Positions 16,316 to 24,335 of a DNA stretch of 49,569 bases are shown in pieces (within the stretch, counting starts at the first letter, position 1; the number at the start of each line of letters is the position of its first letter). This DNA comes from an uncultured Clostridia bacterium (GTDB lineage Bacteria; Bacillota; Clostridia; Christensenellales; UBA1242): assembly GCA_944349535.1 (NCBI GenBank), contig CALVNA010000004.1:1-49569 (forward strand), given 5' to 3'. Position numbers and translations under genes: made by a program. The notes beneath the pieces are model-generated. The model saw nothing but the letters and a program-made list of their open reading frames with translations, had not been told where the DNA came from and ran no database searches.

Positions 16316-17518
16316 TTATAAATCAGAATCATCAGCGCCTGAAGTAGAACCTGAACCTATTGTGGAATTGATTTTTGTAAGCAAAGCTTGTCCACAAGGT
16401 TTGTCGCAGATAAGTTCTGCATATTTAACCAATGTTGCACTGTATGCAGGTTGATCGGCGTTTTGTCTTAAAATTCTGCCATTTTCACCTTCCAGCCACT
16501 TCCAATCGCAAAGTTGATGAAGAGTGAAATCATTTGTATTTAAAAGGAACATCTTGCCGCTGTCAACAAATCTGTCAGCAACAACAGGAATGCCATTGTG
16601 TGAAATTGTTTTAAAGCCACCTTCCAAATCCATAACATCAATATTGCGTTTGCAAGCTGAAAGATATTGCTGATATGCTCTGCGAATTTCAGCAGTTGTT
16701 GCAATATAGTTGATTTGTGAGTCATGGTTGAATTCAAGCTCATCAACAGCCTCTTGAATAAGGGTGTCTGAAATATCTTGGTTTGACGAAGGAGCAGAAA
16801 CATAAGGCTTAAGCCATGGATAGTCAGTTACGCTTACTCCATAAAGAGTTGTGTTTGTGGTGTCAAAGATTTTGCCAAGCCCAGTGATTTCATAGCCCTT
16901 TGAACCTTGGCAATAAACTTTATCTCCAGTTTTGATTGTTGCAGTGCCTTCATAGTTGAAAGTTTTGTTCACTCTGTCGACATAAGTGATTTTAAGTTGT
17001 TTTGCGTTCACGCTTTCTCCAGTATAAACATCAACGAGCATACCTTCAATAAGGTTGTTGACTTTATCACAAGTTACAGTTTGTCCGCTTGCACTTGAAA
17101 CAGTTGCAAGAAGGCCAGAACCGTCGCCATAAAGCATTCTTCCAAGATTGAAAGCACTTGCCTTAACAAGACCTTCCATTTCGTCAGAAAGAAGATTTAC
17201 AAAAGCGCCCAAGTTGTTTGCTGACGCCCTGATAGCCTTGTCAGAGAGCTCAATTTTTCCATAAAGGTTTTTAAGTTCTGCAGTAAATTGAACATAGCTG
17301 TTGCCAGAAGATTTTGGCAGTGATGCAGTTTCGCTTCCTGCTCCAACACCGCCATTTATGCCAAAAGGTGCAAGTTTGCGGATTTCTTTTCCCCAAACAT
17401 CTTTACTTGACATTTTGATTTTTGCCAAAAGTGGATTTGATCTTACGTTAAGTTGGTTGGCAACAACACCAAGATAAACATTTTTTAATGCACTTTCAGC
17501 AGATGTTAAAGTTACCAT
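16316..17518 (-). CDS. Major capsid (coat) protein
   Basis: 400 residues. The N-terminal TSAESALKNVYLGVV, the repeated phage-coat features (LYGKIELSDKAIRAS, ALKEMEGL-type helix, KASAFNLGRMLYGDGSGLLA) and a C-terminal IATTAEIRRAYQQYL/GIPVVADRFVDSGKMFLLN pattern are those of HK97-fold phage major capsid proteins. The VSSASGQTV ... NYEGTATIKTGDKVY insertion resembles an I-domain. It follows the scaffold gene and has an AAGGAG site. Intact and free of stops, with a partial terminator behind it. Fold assignment is confident, exact subfamily is not. Confidence 0.85.
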   Translation of the reverse strand: MVTLTSAESALKNVYLGVVANQLNVRSNPLLAKIKMSSKDVWGKEIRKLAPFGINGGVGAGSETASLPKSSGNSYVQFTAELKNLYGKIELSDKAIRASANNLGAFVNLLSDEMEGLVKASAFNLGRMLYGDGSGLLATVSSASGQTVTCDKVNNLIEGMLVDVYTGESVNAKQLKITYVDRVNKTFNYEGTATIKTGDKVYCQGSKGYEITGLGKIFDTTNTTLYGVSVTDYPWLKPYVSAPSSNQDISDTLIQEAVDELEFNHDSQINYIATTAEIRRAYQQYLSACKRNIDVMDLEGGFKTISHNGIPVVADRFVDSGKMFLLNTNDFTLHQLCDWKWLEGENGRILRQNADQPAYSATLVKYAELICDKPCGQALLTKINSTIGSGSTSGADDSDL

Positions 17519-17581
17519 AATTTCTCCTTTTTTTAAGATTTTTCTAATTTTTTTGCAAGAAAAAAGTCGAAATCTGAAAAT

Positions 17582-18247
17582 TTAGTTAAACATTTTGCTC
17601 ACAATCTCTTTTGCTTCGGCCAAGGAAGATGGAGTGCCAGGACTTATGCTTGACACTCTTTCCCCGCCCTGTGAAGAAATGACATAAGGTGGTTTGTGCT
17701 TTTCCAGATCGTTGAGATATTCTTGAATAACTTGATTTCGCACTTGCTCGTCCGATAAAACATATTTGTTTACAATCGGGTCGCCGGCTTTTTGTTTTGA
17801 TCCTGTCAGATGATCCAAAACGACCCCAGCCCATGCGACTTGATAAGGGTCAGCAGCAGTTGAAGATAAATCTATTTTTTGTTTGATTTCATCTTCAAAT
17901 TGTTTCGCATCATCATTTGCCAAAAGGAATGATTCAAGACCACTTTGAAAAGACTGTTCTGTTTGCTCAGGCTGATCTTGCTCTTTTTGCAGCTGTTCTT
18001 GACTTGGCTGCGGCTGATTTTCAATTGATGCTTGTTCCATTTTGTCTTTTTGCAGTTGACTTAGCAGTTGGCATTTTTTGGTAAATTCACTCTGCAAATT
18101 GTTATAGGCCTCTAACAACTTATCCGCAGACTTAAATTTACCATATTGCCCTTGAGAGCCGACCTCACTCACAGCCCTCTCTTCTTCCGTTATGTTTATA
18201 ACATTTGCCGGTTCCATGGTCGGTTGTTCTCTGTTTTCTTCTTCCAT
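17582..18247 (-). CDS. Phage scaffolding protein
   Basis: 221 residues, highly charged and Gln/Glu-rich in the middle (about 75-110), predicted largely helical and coiled, with a KFKSADKLLEAYNNLQSEF segment near the N-terminus that recurs in scaffold proteins of podophages. It ends in a helical SLAEAKEIVSKMF tail that could bind the coat. It sits between portal and coat genes, one nt after the portal stop, as scaffold genes do. Composition and position support the call; it has no catalytic motif of a head protease. Confidence 0.75.
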   Translation of the reverse strand: MEEENREQPTMEPANVINITEEERAVSEVGSQGQYGKFKSADKLLEAYNNLQSEFTKKCQLLSQLQKDKMEQASIENQPQPSQEQLQKEQDQPEQTEQSFQSGLESFLLANDDAKQFEDEIKQKIDLSSTAADPYQVAWAGVVLDHLTGSKQKAGDPIVNKYVLSDEQVRNQVIQEYLNDLEKHKPPYVISSQGGERVSSISPGTPSSLAEAKEIVSKMFN

Positions 18248-18248
18248 A

Positions 18249-20093
18249 TTAGCCCCCTATTTGTTTTTTATGTTCACGAATATGCTGAAGAAAGATTTCT
18301 TCAAGCTTAAGGTTATCTTTTTTTGCTTTCTCATAATCTTGTCCAAGCATGAAAGCTATATGCTCGTTGATGTGCAGCTTGTGCTCGTCAATTTCCATAG
18401 GTTTCCAAAGCACACCGTCAAGAATTTTAAGATTTTCATTGGCTGCTCGTTTGATGTGCAGTTCATTCAAGTCTTGAGCATTTTCCCAAATGCCAAGCCC
18501 AAGCATTTCCATGATCTTGCATTTGGTTGTGTTTGAAATTTTGCCATCTTCATCTTGCAAGATGCCATTTTCCAAAAGTTTGAAAACCATATCTCTTTTT
18601 TGTGATGGCAGATTCAAATTGTCCGTTTGAGCCGATAAGGTTATGTCATCACTTGTGATGTCACTGCTTGAAAAATAAAACATATCAACTTGACCATTTT
18701 CCCCAACGATTTTTGCAAGTCTTGGAAAAATTGCGTATTGACGATATAATTTCAAAATATATTGTGCGAGTATTTTGCAGCTGTTTCTTATGCTTTCACT
18801 TGTCGAATTCAGTCTTGCTTCATCCTGGCTGATCATAAGCTCAAGAGCAACTCCGCTGATGTTGGCTGAAGCATAGTCAGTGCCCAAAGTTTCACTCACG
18901 CCGCTGATTTTTGTAAATTCTTCAAGCAATTTTTCTTCTTCGTCATCTATGCCGCTTGGCAAACTCTCTCCTTCCAAAAATTTTGGAGCAATCGAGCCTT
19001 GACGATAGACCAAAATTTTGCCAGGACTGAGTCCTTCATCTTCCAAATTGTCAAGGTCAACAGAGCCATCTTCAACACTCAGCACACCCATAGAAAGTCT
19101 ATTGACAAACTCATGTTTCCGATTTTTGATGGCGTTATAAGCCCGTTGAACTGGAATGAGCCGCTCAATAATACTTGTCCCCCAAAAGCAGCCAGGCTCT
19201 TCAGTGCAGGTCTGCCTGATGAATGGGAAGTCACGCTGCCCATCACTGCCAAGCTTGTATGGCAAAGCTCCATCATAAACAAGTTTGTCTCCTGCAACAA
19301 TGACCAGTCTGCCTTCTGGAAATTCAGCAGTTGGACGAGAATATCTCTCGATGACAATCGCACTGTTTGCCTTGCTGCTTTCAATTATTTTCGGCACAGT
19401 TCCGTTTGAGCCAAGTCCGCCGATGCCTTCACTGACCCCGCCGAGTGCAAAGGTGTTCACAGTTCTTCCTTCAGTTTCAACACCATACATTTGTTTGATT
19501 TGATCTGTGCTGTAAGCTTTTGCGTGAATTATGCTTTGGCACTGGTCAACATCTTCACACACAGGAGAATCTGGATAAATTTCAAAAGGATTCAGCACAG
19601 AAACTTCCACTTCGCCGCTTCTGATTTCTTTCCCCTTTTCATCTCTGCCAACAACAGATCCTTTTAGTGGATTCCAACCCACTTTATAGAAAACCGTTCC
19701 GCAAACTTCTGCCCATTTGATTGCCTTGTTGACAAGTTCTGGCAAATTCAATTTATTTTTGACTGATTCAAATATTTTTTTGCTTACTTTGGCTGACTGC
19801 TTATCTCTCTCATCATTGGTTGCAGGAATAATTGAAATGTCAGGTTTTATGCTGGCAAGTTTTGCATAACGAATGTCAAAAATTGGTGCAATGTGATTGA
19901 AAACTTCTCTCTCTTGCCAAAAAAATTGTTTTTCGTTTTCTTCTATGCCGCCATAACCAACCGAACAATACTGATTGCCCATCAAAAAGTTCATATTCAT
20001 CTTCCAGATAAGATCAAAACTTTTTCTTGCCTGCGCTCTTTGGGCAAAATCATCCAAAATCTGTTTTACCAATTTGTTCTCTTCTTTTTTCAT
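18249..20093 (-). CDS. Phage portal protein, P22-like
   Basis: 614 residues. The N-terminus (AQARKSFDLIWKMNMNFLMGNQY) and the later segments EVFNHIAPIFDIRYAKLASIKPDI, GTVFYKVGWNP, DPETV-like ISIIPATNDERDKQSAK and FIRQTCTEEPGCFWGTSIIERLIPVQRAYNAIKN match the portal proteins of P22-like and related podophages. The portal is the dodecameric ring through which DNA enters and leaves the head. P22 portal is 725 aa, so this one is shorter, probably lacking the long C-terminal barrel. It overlaps the Cys-rich gene upstream by 4 nt. No terminase gene precedes it. Confidence 0.85.
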   Translation of the reverse strand: MKKEENKLVKQILDDFAQRAQARKSFDLIWKMNMNFLMGNQYCSVGYGGIEENEKQFFWQEREVFNHIAPIFDIRYAKLASIKPDISIIPATNDERDKQSAKVSKKIFESVKNKLNLPELVNKAIKWAEVCGTVFYKVGWNPLKGSVVGRDEKGKEIRSGEVEVSVLNPFEIYPDSPVCEDVDQCQSIIHAKAYSTDQIKQMYGVETEGRTVNTFALGGVSEGIGGLGSNGTVPKIIESSKANSAIVIERYSRPTAEFPEGRLVIVAGDKLVYDGALPYKLGSDGQRDFPFIRQTCTEEPGCFWGTSIIERLIPVQRAYNAIKNRKHEFVNRLSMGVLSVEDGSVDLDNLEDEGLSPGKILVYRQGSIAPKFLEGESLPSGIDDEEEKLLEEFTKISGVSETLGTDYASANISGVALELMISQDEARLNSTSESIRNSCKILAQYILKLYRQYAIFPRLAKIVGENGQVDMFYFSSSDITSDDITLSAQTDNLNLPSQKRDMVFKLLENGILQDEDGKISNTTKCKIMEMLGLGIWENAQDLNELHIKRAANENLKILDGVLWKPMEIDEHKLHINEHIAFMLGQDYEKAKKDNLKLEEIFLQHIREHKKQIGG

Positions 20094-20320
20094 ACTTTAT
20101 CTCCGCCTTTTTTCCTTAATTTTTTTCCATACTTGAAAGGACTTTCAATCCCCTTTGGAATTTGCATTTGTCCAAGCAGCTCATACATTTCTTTCAAACA
20201 TTTTTCGCAAAAACAAAGGTCCTTTTTTATCAAACCTTTTGTTGCAAAACTGTATTTTGCCCAATTTGAACAGCCTGCAAATTCGCATTTAGTCAAATGT
20301 ACACACTCACTAACTTTCAC
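20090..20320 (-). CDS. Small Cys-rich protein of the phage module
   Basis: 76 residues with six cysteines in pairs (Cys6, 12, 17 and Cys36, 38, 41), a likely zinc-binding fold, followed by a basic C-terminus (KYGKKLRKKGG). GTG start with an AAAGGAGG site 6 nt upstream. It lies between the first gene of the module and the portal gene, where terminase subunits are usually found. A DNA-binding or regulatory role is possible, but none is shown. Confidence 0.75.
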   Translation of the reverse strand: MKVSECVHLTKCEFAGCSNWAKYSFATKGLIKKDLCFCEKCLKEMYELLGQMQIPKGIESPFKYGKKLRKKGGDKV

Positions 20321-20594
20321 CTTCTGCCTCCTTTAACATTTTTAAAAGTCGCTTCTCTTCCTGCTCAAGTTCTTCATCACTCATGATCGAAATTTTTTCT
20401 TGATAGGTTTGATAATATCTTTCAAGCAAAATTTTGACAGCACTCACATCGGGACCAAAATGCTTTTTTGTAACTTTTTTCTTTACAAGCTTTTCTTCTC
20501 CATCGTCTAGTGCATATTCTTCAACAACCTCGTCAGCGCTATAGCCAAGAGCTTTTTTCAAAAGTGCTTTCCTGATTTTGTCTTCGTCATTCAT
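20310..20594 (-). CDS. First gene of the phage module, small acidic/basic protein
   Basis: 94 residues from the ATG at 20594, 5 nt after an AAGGAG site; the longer frame to 20624 begins upstream of any site. EDKIRKALLKKALGYSADEVVEEYA, then a KKVTKKHFGPDVSAVKILLERYY segment, resembles the N-terminal part of small phage DNA-packaging proteins in layout, but I cannot assign a family. Promoter TTGAAA-17-TATAAT lies directly upstream. Overlaps the next gene by 11 nt. Confidence 0.7.
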   Translation of the reverse strand: MNDEDKIRKALLKKALGYSADEVVEEYALDDGEEKLVKKKVTKKHFGPDVSAVKILLERYYQTYQEKISIMSDEELEQEEKRLLKMLKEAEGES

Positions 20595-20615
20595 CATCTC
20601 TCCTTTGCGACTTCT

Positions 20616-20669
20616 CTGCCACAATTATAGTTTTGAAAAATTCAGCTTTCAAACCTTACTGCCACAATT
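20616..20669. repeat. Two 11-bp direct repeats flanking the phage-module promoter
   Basis: AATTGTGGCAG occurs on the minus strand at 626-616 and 669-659 (offsets from 20000), 43 bp apart, which is about four helical turns. One copy overlaps the -10 box and start point, the other sits just upstream of the -35 box. The placing is that of a repressor operator pair. Confidence 0.55.
20624..20652 (-). promoter_or_regulatory. Sigma-A promoter of the phage module
   Basis: TTGAAA (20652-20647), 17-nt spacer, TATAAT (20629-20624). Expected start near 20617, 23 nt before the first ATG. Confidence 0.75.
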
Positions 20670-20731
20670 TTTCAAATTTTTGTAACAACGCAAGCAAAAA
20701 ACACTAAACTGATAATGTAGAGGTTTTACAA

Positions 20732-21487
20732 ATGGATAAGTTTTTGCAATATGACAATTTAAGTTATTTTTACCAGACTAAAGAAAGCGAAATTCACGCC
20801 CTGAACAATGTCAATTTTTTTGTCAAGAAAAAAAGTTTTTCTTCGCTTGTTGGCCCAAGTGGCTGCGGAAAAACAACCATGCTTTCACTGACCGCAGGTT
20901 TGCTTGAGCCTTCGGCTGGGCAAATTCTTTTGGAAGGCAAAAAAATTCAAAAAAATGACGATAGAATTGGATATATGTTTCAACGAGACCATCTGTTTGA
21001 GTGGCGCACAATATGGCAAAATATTATTTTGGGACTTCAAATCCAAAAAAAACATAGAGATGAAAAAGCCCTTACCTTTGCCGAAGAACTGCTCAAAAAG
21101 TATGACCTTTACAACTTTAAAAACAAAAAGCCTCGCCAACTTAGCGGAGGAATGCGGCAAAGAGTTGCACTTATCAGAACACTGGTGCTCAATCCCTCTC
21201 TCTTATTGCTTGACGAGCCCTTTTCAGCTCTTGACTTTCAAACCAGGCTCAATGTGTGCGATGATGTTTATCAAATAATAAAAAGTGAAGAAAAAACTGC
21301 GTTGCTTGTTACGCATGATATTTCAGAAGCACTTTCCATGTCAGACAAGATCATCATTCTTTCGCCAAGGCCTGCAACTGTGAAAAAGCAGCTTGAGTTG
21401 AATTTTGAAGGCTCCACTCCGCTTAAGAAGCGTGAGGCAGAAAACTTTGGCAAGTATTTTGAATTGATTTGGAGAAATCTCAGCTAA
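20732..21487 (+). CDS. ABC transporter ATP-binding protein (nitrate/sulfonate/taurine/thiamine-precursor type)
   Basis: 251 residues. Walker A GPSGCGKTT, Q-loop FQRDHLF, signature LSGGMRQR and Walker B LLLLDEPFSALD with H-loop VTHDIS are all present. The sequence type is SsuB/TauB/ThiZ, importers of sulfonates, nitrate or HMP-like thiamine precursors. A GAGG site lies 8 nt before the ATG. The gene is coupled to the permease downstream. No substrate-binding protein gene lies next to it, and no TPP or other riboswitch is visible upstream, so the substrate is unknown. Confidence 0.93.
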   Translation: MDKFLQYDNLSYFYQTKESEIHALNNVNFFVKKKSFSSLVGPSGCGKTTMLSLTAGLLEPSAGQILLEGKKIQKNDDRIGYMFQRDHLFEWRTIWQNIILGLQIQKKHRDEKALTFAEELLKKYDLYNFKNKKPRQLSGGMRQRVALIRTLVLNPSLLLLDEPFSALDFQTRLNVCDDVYQIIKSEEKTALLVTHDISEALSMSDKIIILSPRPATVKKQLELNFEGSTPLKKREAENFGKYFELIWRNLS

Positions 21488-22290
21488 TGAAAAACAAGAC
21501 AAATTACTCGAAAGCACATGCAAAATATTTGAAAAAATTAAAGACAGACAAAGTCATAGTCATCTTTTGGCGTATAGTTGTGATTGCACTGTTTTTGGGT
21601 TTGTGGCAACTGCTTGCAGACACAGGAGCAATCGATCCATTTTTCTTTTCAAGCCCGTCGAGAATATTTGAAACAATAATATCTCTTGCCGGCTCTGGAA
21701 ATTTGTTTATTCACATTTGGACTTCACTTTACGAGACAATAATCGGTTTTGTTCTTGCCACACTGATTGGAGTTTTTCTGGCAATCATCTTGTGGTGGAG
21801 CGAAAGACTTAGAAAAGTGATGGAACCCTATCTTATAGTTTTGAATAGTTTGCCAAAAATTGCACTTGGCCCAATGATTATTCTTTGGGTTGGTTCTGGC
21901 CCAGGAGCAACAATAGTTATGTGCGTGCTTATATGCATTATAATAACGATAATTTCAATGCTCAATGCATTCATTTCATGTGATAATGATAAGATACTGC
22001 TCATGAAATCGATGCATGCCAACAAATTCCAAATTCTTTTCAAACTGGTGCTTCCAAATGCCTTGCCAGATTTTATTTCAGTTTTAAAAATCAATGTTGG
22101 AATGAGCTGGGTTGGAACAATTATGGGCGAATACCTGTCAAGCCGAGCCGGTCTTGGTTATCTTATCAATTATGGCTCACAAGTGCTGCAGCTAGACATT
22201 GTTATGGCAAGCATAGTGATACTTTGCCTTCTTGCTGGCGGAATGTATGGGCTGGTGATTCCTTTTGAGAAAAAATATAAAAAAGGCTAA
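21487..22290 (+). CDS. ABC transporter permease, SsuC/ThiX-like
   Basis: 267 residues from the ATG at 21487, which shares its A with the ATPase stop (TAATG); a TTG further upstream would lie inside the ATPase gene without a site. About six membrane segments. The EAA-loop region (LLMKSMHANKFQILFKLVLPNALPDF) is typical of BPD_transp_1 permeases of the sulfonate/nitrate family. The end overlaps the convergent YkvI-like gene by 4 nt. Confidence 0.93.
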   Translation: MKNKTNYSKAHAKYLKKLKTDKVIVIFWRIVVIALFLGLWQLLADTGAIDPFFFSSPSRIFETIISLAGSGNLFIHIWTSLYETIIGFVLATLIGVFLAIILWWSERLRKVMEPYLIVLNSLPKIALGPMIILWVGSGPGATIVMCVLICIIITIISMLNAFISCDNDKILLMKSMHANKFQILFKLVLPNALPDFISVLKINVGMSWVGTIMGEYLSSRAGLGYLINYGSQVLQLDIVMASIVILCLLAGGMYGLVIPFEKKYKKG

Positions 22291-23276
22291 AGATTTTTGC
22301 GTTTTGTCAAAGCTTTGTGCTGGCTTTTGTTTGAAAGATTTTCTTTAAATAAAAATCCAAGCACAAGCAAAGATAGCACACTTGCAATTGGCTCTAAGAA
22401 AGCAACAATGTTGCCAAAGCCAATAAAACTTAGTGCAAAAGGCAAAACAATACTGAAAAAGCAAGCTGATATTTTACTTTTTTTGCTTAGTGAAATGTGA
22501 AAATTGTAAACCAGTGAAAAAAGAGTTGTCAAACTACCCAAAATTATTACGAATTTCAGCACCACCTTTTGCCAAGAAGGAAAAATTGATAAAAACGGCA
22601 TGACAGCGTTCAAACTGTCTTGATTTTCAAGTAATACAGAATTTGCAAAAAACAAGATAAGCACGAGCACAAATGCCGCAAAAAATGCAACTCGTGCTTT
22701 TTCTTTTTCTGAAAGTTTTTGCCCTAAAGACGCAATCACAACACTGCTGTTTGAAGCATTCAAAACACAATATAGCAAGCTGTAAAAGATGGCAGGAAAA
22801 GGAAGATTCGTCCTTGGAAAAGAAAAATCAAATTTGAAATTAAGCCCTAGCAAAATGACAAAAATCAAGATAATTATTGGAACGAGAAAATTGTTGATCT
22901 TTCCAAAAACTTTAAGCCCTTTTTTCAAAATAAGGCTGCATAGGAAAAAAATAAGAATAAAAACAAAAATTTTGATTGGTAAAAACAAATCAAGGCTTTC
23001 TTTCAATGAAGCAAACATCGCTGCAGAAAATATCACACAAACCGAAGAATTGAAAATCAAAAACAATCTAGATGATGAAATTTTTTCAACGACATGACTT
23101 TTAAGACCTAACAAAAATTTAAAAACAAAATAAAAGAAAAACAGCAAACAAAAAATGCCGAGATAAGACCAGCAGCCAAATCTTGAAAAAAACACCACAA
23201 GCTCTTTGCCGCTCAAAAAACCACAGCCAATGATTGTGCCAACTATTGTGAGAAAAGTACTTGCTTTGTTTGCCAT
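22287..23276 (-). CDS. YkvI-like membrane protein
   Basis: 329 residues with roughly ten hydrophobic segments. The start (STFLTIVGTIIGCGFLSGKELVVFFSRFG) matches YkvI-family proteins, relatives of the LeuT-fold amino-acid transporters, whose first helix is interrupted by a GxGxxSG stretch. Substrate unknown. The end of the protein is short and basic. No ribosome binding site: a TAAAGT box lies exactly 6 nt before the ATG, with TTATCA 17 nt further up, so the transcript may be leaderless. Confidence 0.8.
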   Translation of the reverse strand: MANKASTFLTIVGTIIGCGFLSGKELVVFFSRFGCWSYLGIFCLLFFFYFVFKFLLGLKSHVVEKISSSRLFLIFNSSVCVIFSAAMFASLKESLDLFLPIKIFVFILIFFLCSLILKKGLKVFGKINNFLVPIIILIFVILLGLNFKFDFSFPRTNLPFPAIFYSLLYCVLNASNSSVVIASLGQKLSEKEKARVAFFAAFVLVLILFFANSVLLENQDSLNAVMPFLSIFPSWQKVVLKFVIILGSLTTLFSLVYNFHISLSKKSKISACFFSIVLPFALSFIGFGNIVAFLEPIASVLSLLVLGFLFKENLSNKSQHKALTKRKNL

Positions 23277-23282
23277 AACATA

Positions 23283-23311
23283 ACTTTATTTTTTCAAATA
23301 AAAATTGATAA
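23283..23311 (-). promoter_or_regulatory. YkvI-like gene promoter, predicted leaderless start
   Basis: TTATCA (23311-23306), 17-nt spacer, TAAAGT (23288-23283), then 6 nt to the ATG. The boxes are weaker than in the other cases. Confidence 0.4.
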
Positions 23312-23326
23312 CCAAAAGGAGAAATT

Positions 23327-23539
23327 ATGCCATCAAATTATTATAGACAAGGCTCTTTTGTTGATCTACGATCATGCAACTGTCATTCATTCACCGGATG
23401 TTTGTTTCCATCACCCTCTTTTGCTTGTCCGGCGCATTGCTGCCCTGGTCATAGCTGCCATGACAACTGCTGCACAATAAACACGGTATATTTTTTAACA
23501 GGGCTTTTATGGGGCTGCAATTTGTGCAACAGGTGCTAA
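23327..23539 (+). CDS. Very Cys-rich 70-aa protein
   Basis: 70 residues with 12 cysteines (17%) and several His, in CxC, CC and CxxC pairs, plus a short hydrophobic stretch near the end (TVYFLTGLLWGC). AAAAGGAG site 7 nt upstream and a strong terminator 45 nt downstream make it a well-defined monocistronic gene. Metal-binding or a disulfide-cross-linked spore or cell-surface protein are possibilities, since Cys-rich small proteins are frequent in spore coats. No family recognised. Confidence 0.7.
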   Translation: MPSNYYRQGSFVDLRSCNCHSFTGCLFPSPSFACPAHCCPGHSCHDNCCTINTVYFLTGLLWGCNLCNRC

Positions 23540-23583
23540 AATACAGACAAAATTCCTTAAACAACAAAGAAAAAATTGGATAA

Positions 23584-23613
23584 AAAATCTTCTGCATTTT
23601 TGCAGAAGATTTT
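23584..23613. terminator. Bidirectional terminator
   Basis: 13-bp perfect stem AAAATCTTCTGCA/TGCAGAAGATTTT with a T4 loop and T-runs on both strands, shared by the Cys-rich gene (+) and the convergent 181-aa membrane protein gene (-). Confidence 0.85.
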
Positions 23614-23630
23614 TGCTAAAAATTGTTTTA

Positions 23631-24176
23631 TTAATTTTTATTGTTCTCAATCTCGTTTTTTAATTTTTTTTCATCATTGACGCTTTGCACAGGCATCTGT
23701 TCTGCAGAGGTGTTTTCTTGCACGTTTTGACTTTCAACTTTGGATTTTTCTTTTTTAATGTCAATAATATAAAGCACATTTGCCGCAATCAAAACCGCCA
23801 GCGAACTAAAACAAATAATAATGCTTCCTGCAGAACCAGTGCTTATGCAAGATATCACGAAAAGCAACACGAGAATGAAGTTTAAAACAATAGTTGTCAC
23901 AATGTTTTTCTTTCTTTTTTCAAAAATTTCATGATTGGCCTGATATGCAAAAAATGTTTTGCAAGCAAAAATAAGTGAAACAATACACAAAATCAAAACA
24001 GCTAAAACAAGTAAAAGCGACAATACGAAAATTATTAGAGATGTTGAATCAATAACATCACCCATGTTTAAAATCACTGCAATAAAAACAATAAGCGTGT
24101 AAGCATTTGCAATAATTTGAATAGCAGCCACAACAACACTAAAAATTGCAGCAATCAAACTGTTAATCCTTTTCAT
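23631..24176 (-). CDS. Four-TM membrane protein of unknown function
   Basis: 181 residues. Hydrophobic segments at about 8-35, 46-70, 92-112 and 115-136, then a cytosolic charged tail of about 45 residues rich in Lys, Glu and Asn. It resembles the many small DUF-type membrane proteins of clostridia, with no catalytic motif. AAAGGAGAG site; consensus promoter TTGACA-17-TTTAAT upstream and a terminator downstream, hence a single-gene unit. Confidence 0.75.
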   Translation of the reverse strand: MKRINSLIAAIFSVVVAAIQIIANAYTLIVFIAVILNMGDVIDSTSLIIFVLSLLLVLAVLILCIVSLIFACKTFFAYQANHEIFEKRKKNIVTTIVLNFILVLLFVISCISTGSAGSIIICFSSLAVLIAANVLYIIDIKKEKSKVESQNVQENTSAEQMPVQSVNDEKKLKNEIENNKN

Positions 24177-24195
24177 AACTCTCTCCTTTAATTGT

Positions 24196-24224
24196 ATTAA
24201 AACATATTTTTACATTTTTGTCAA
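24196..24224 (-). promoter_or_regulatory. Promoter of the four-TM protein gene
   Basis: TTGACA (24224-24219), 17-nt spacer, TTTAAT (24201-24196). Confidence 0.7.
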
Positions 24225-24279
24225 GCAGAATTTATAATTCAAAAACATTATATTTTTACATTAAAACACAACATAAAAA

Positions 24280-24304
24280 AATGACTCGAAAATTTCGAAT
24301 CATT
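24280..24304 (-). terminator. Intrinsic terminator after pepF
   Basis: 12-bp stem AATGATTCGAAA/TTTCGAGTCATT (one wobble) with a T-run on the minus strand. Confidence 0.75.
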
Positions 24305-24335
24305 GTTTTTATAAACAAATATTATTTTTAAAATA

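Noticed and set aside
13297..20652. att sites or integrase for the phage module
   Set aside because: No convincing direct repeat at the two ends and no recombinase gene; the module does not look like a recent insertion.
20640..20731. TPP or other riboswitch upstream of the ABC transporter
   Set aside because: The 90 nt are AT-rich and lack the TPP core; too short for a known aptamer.
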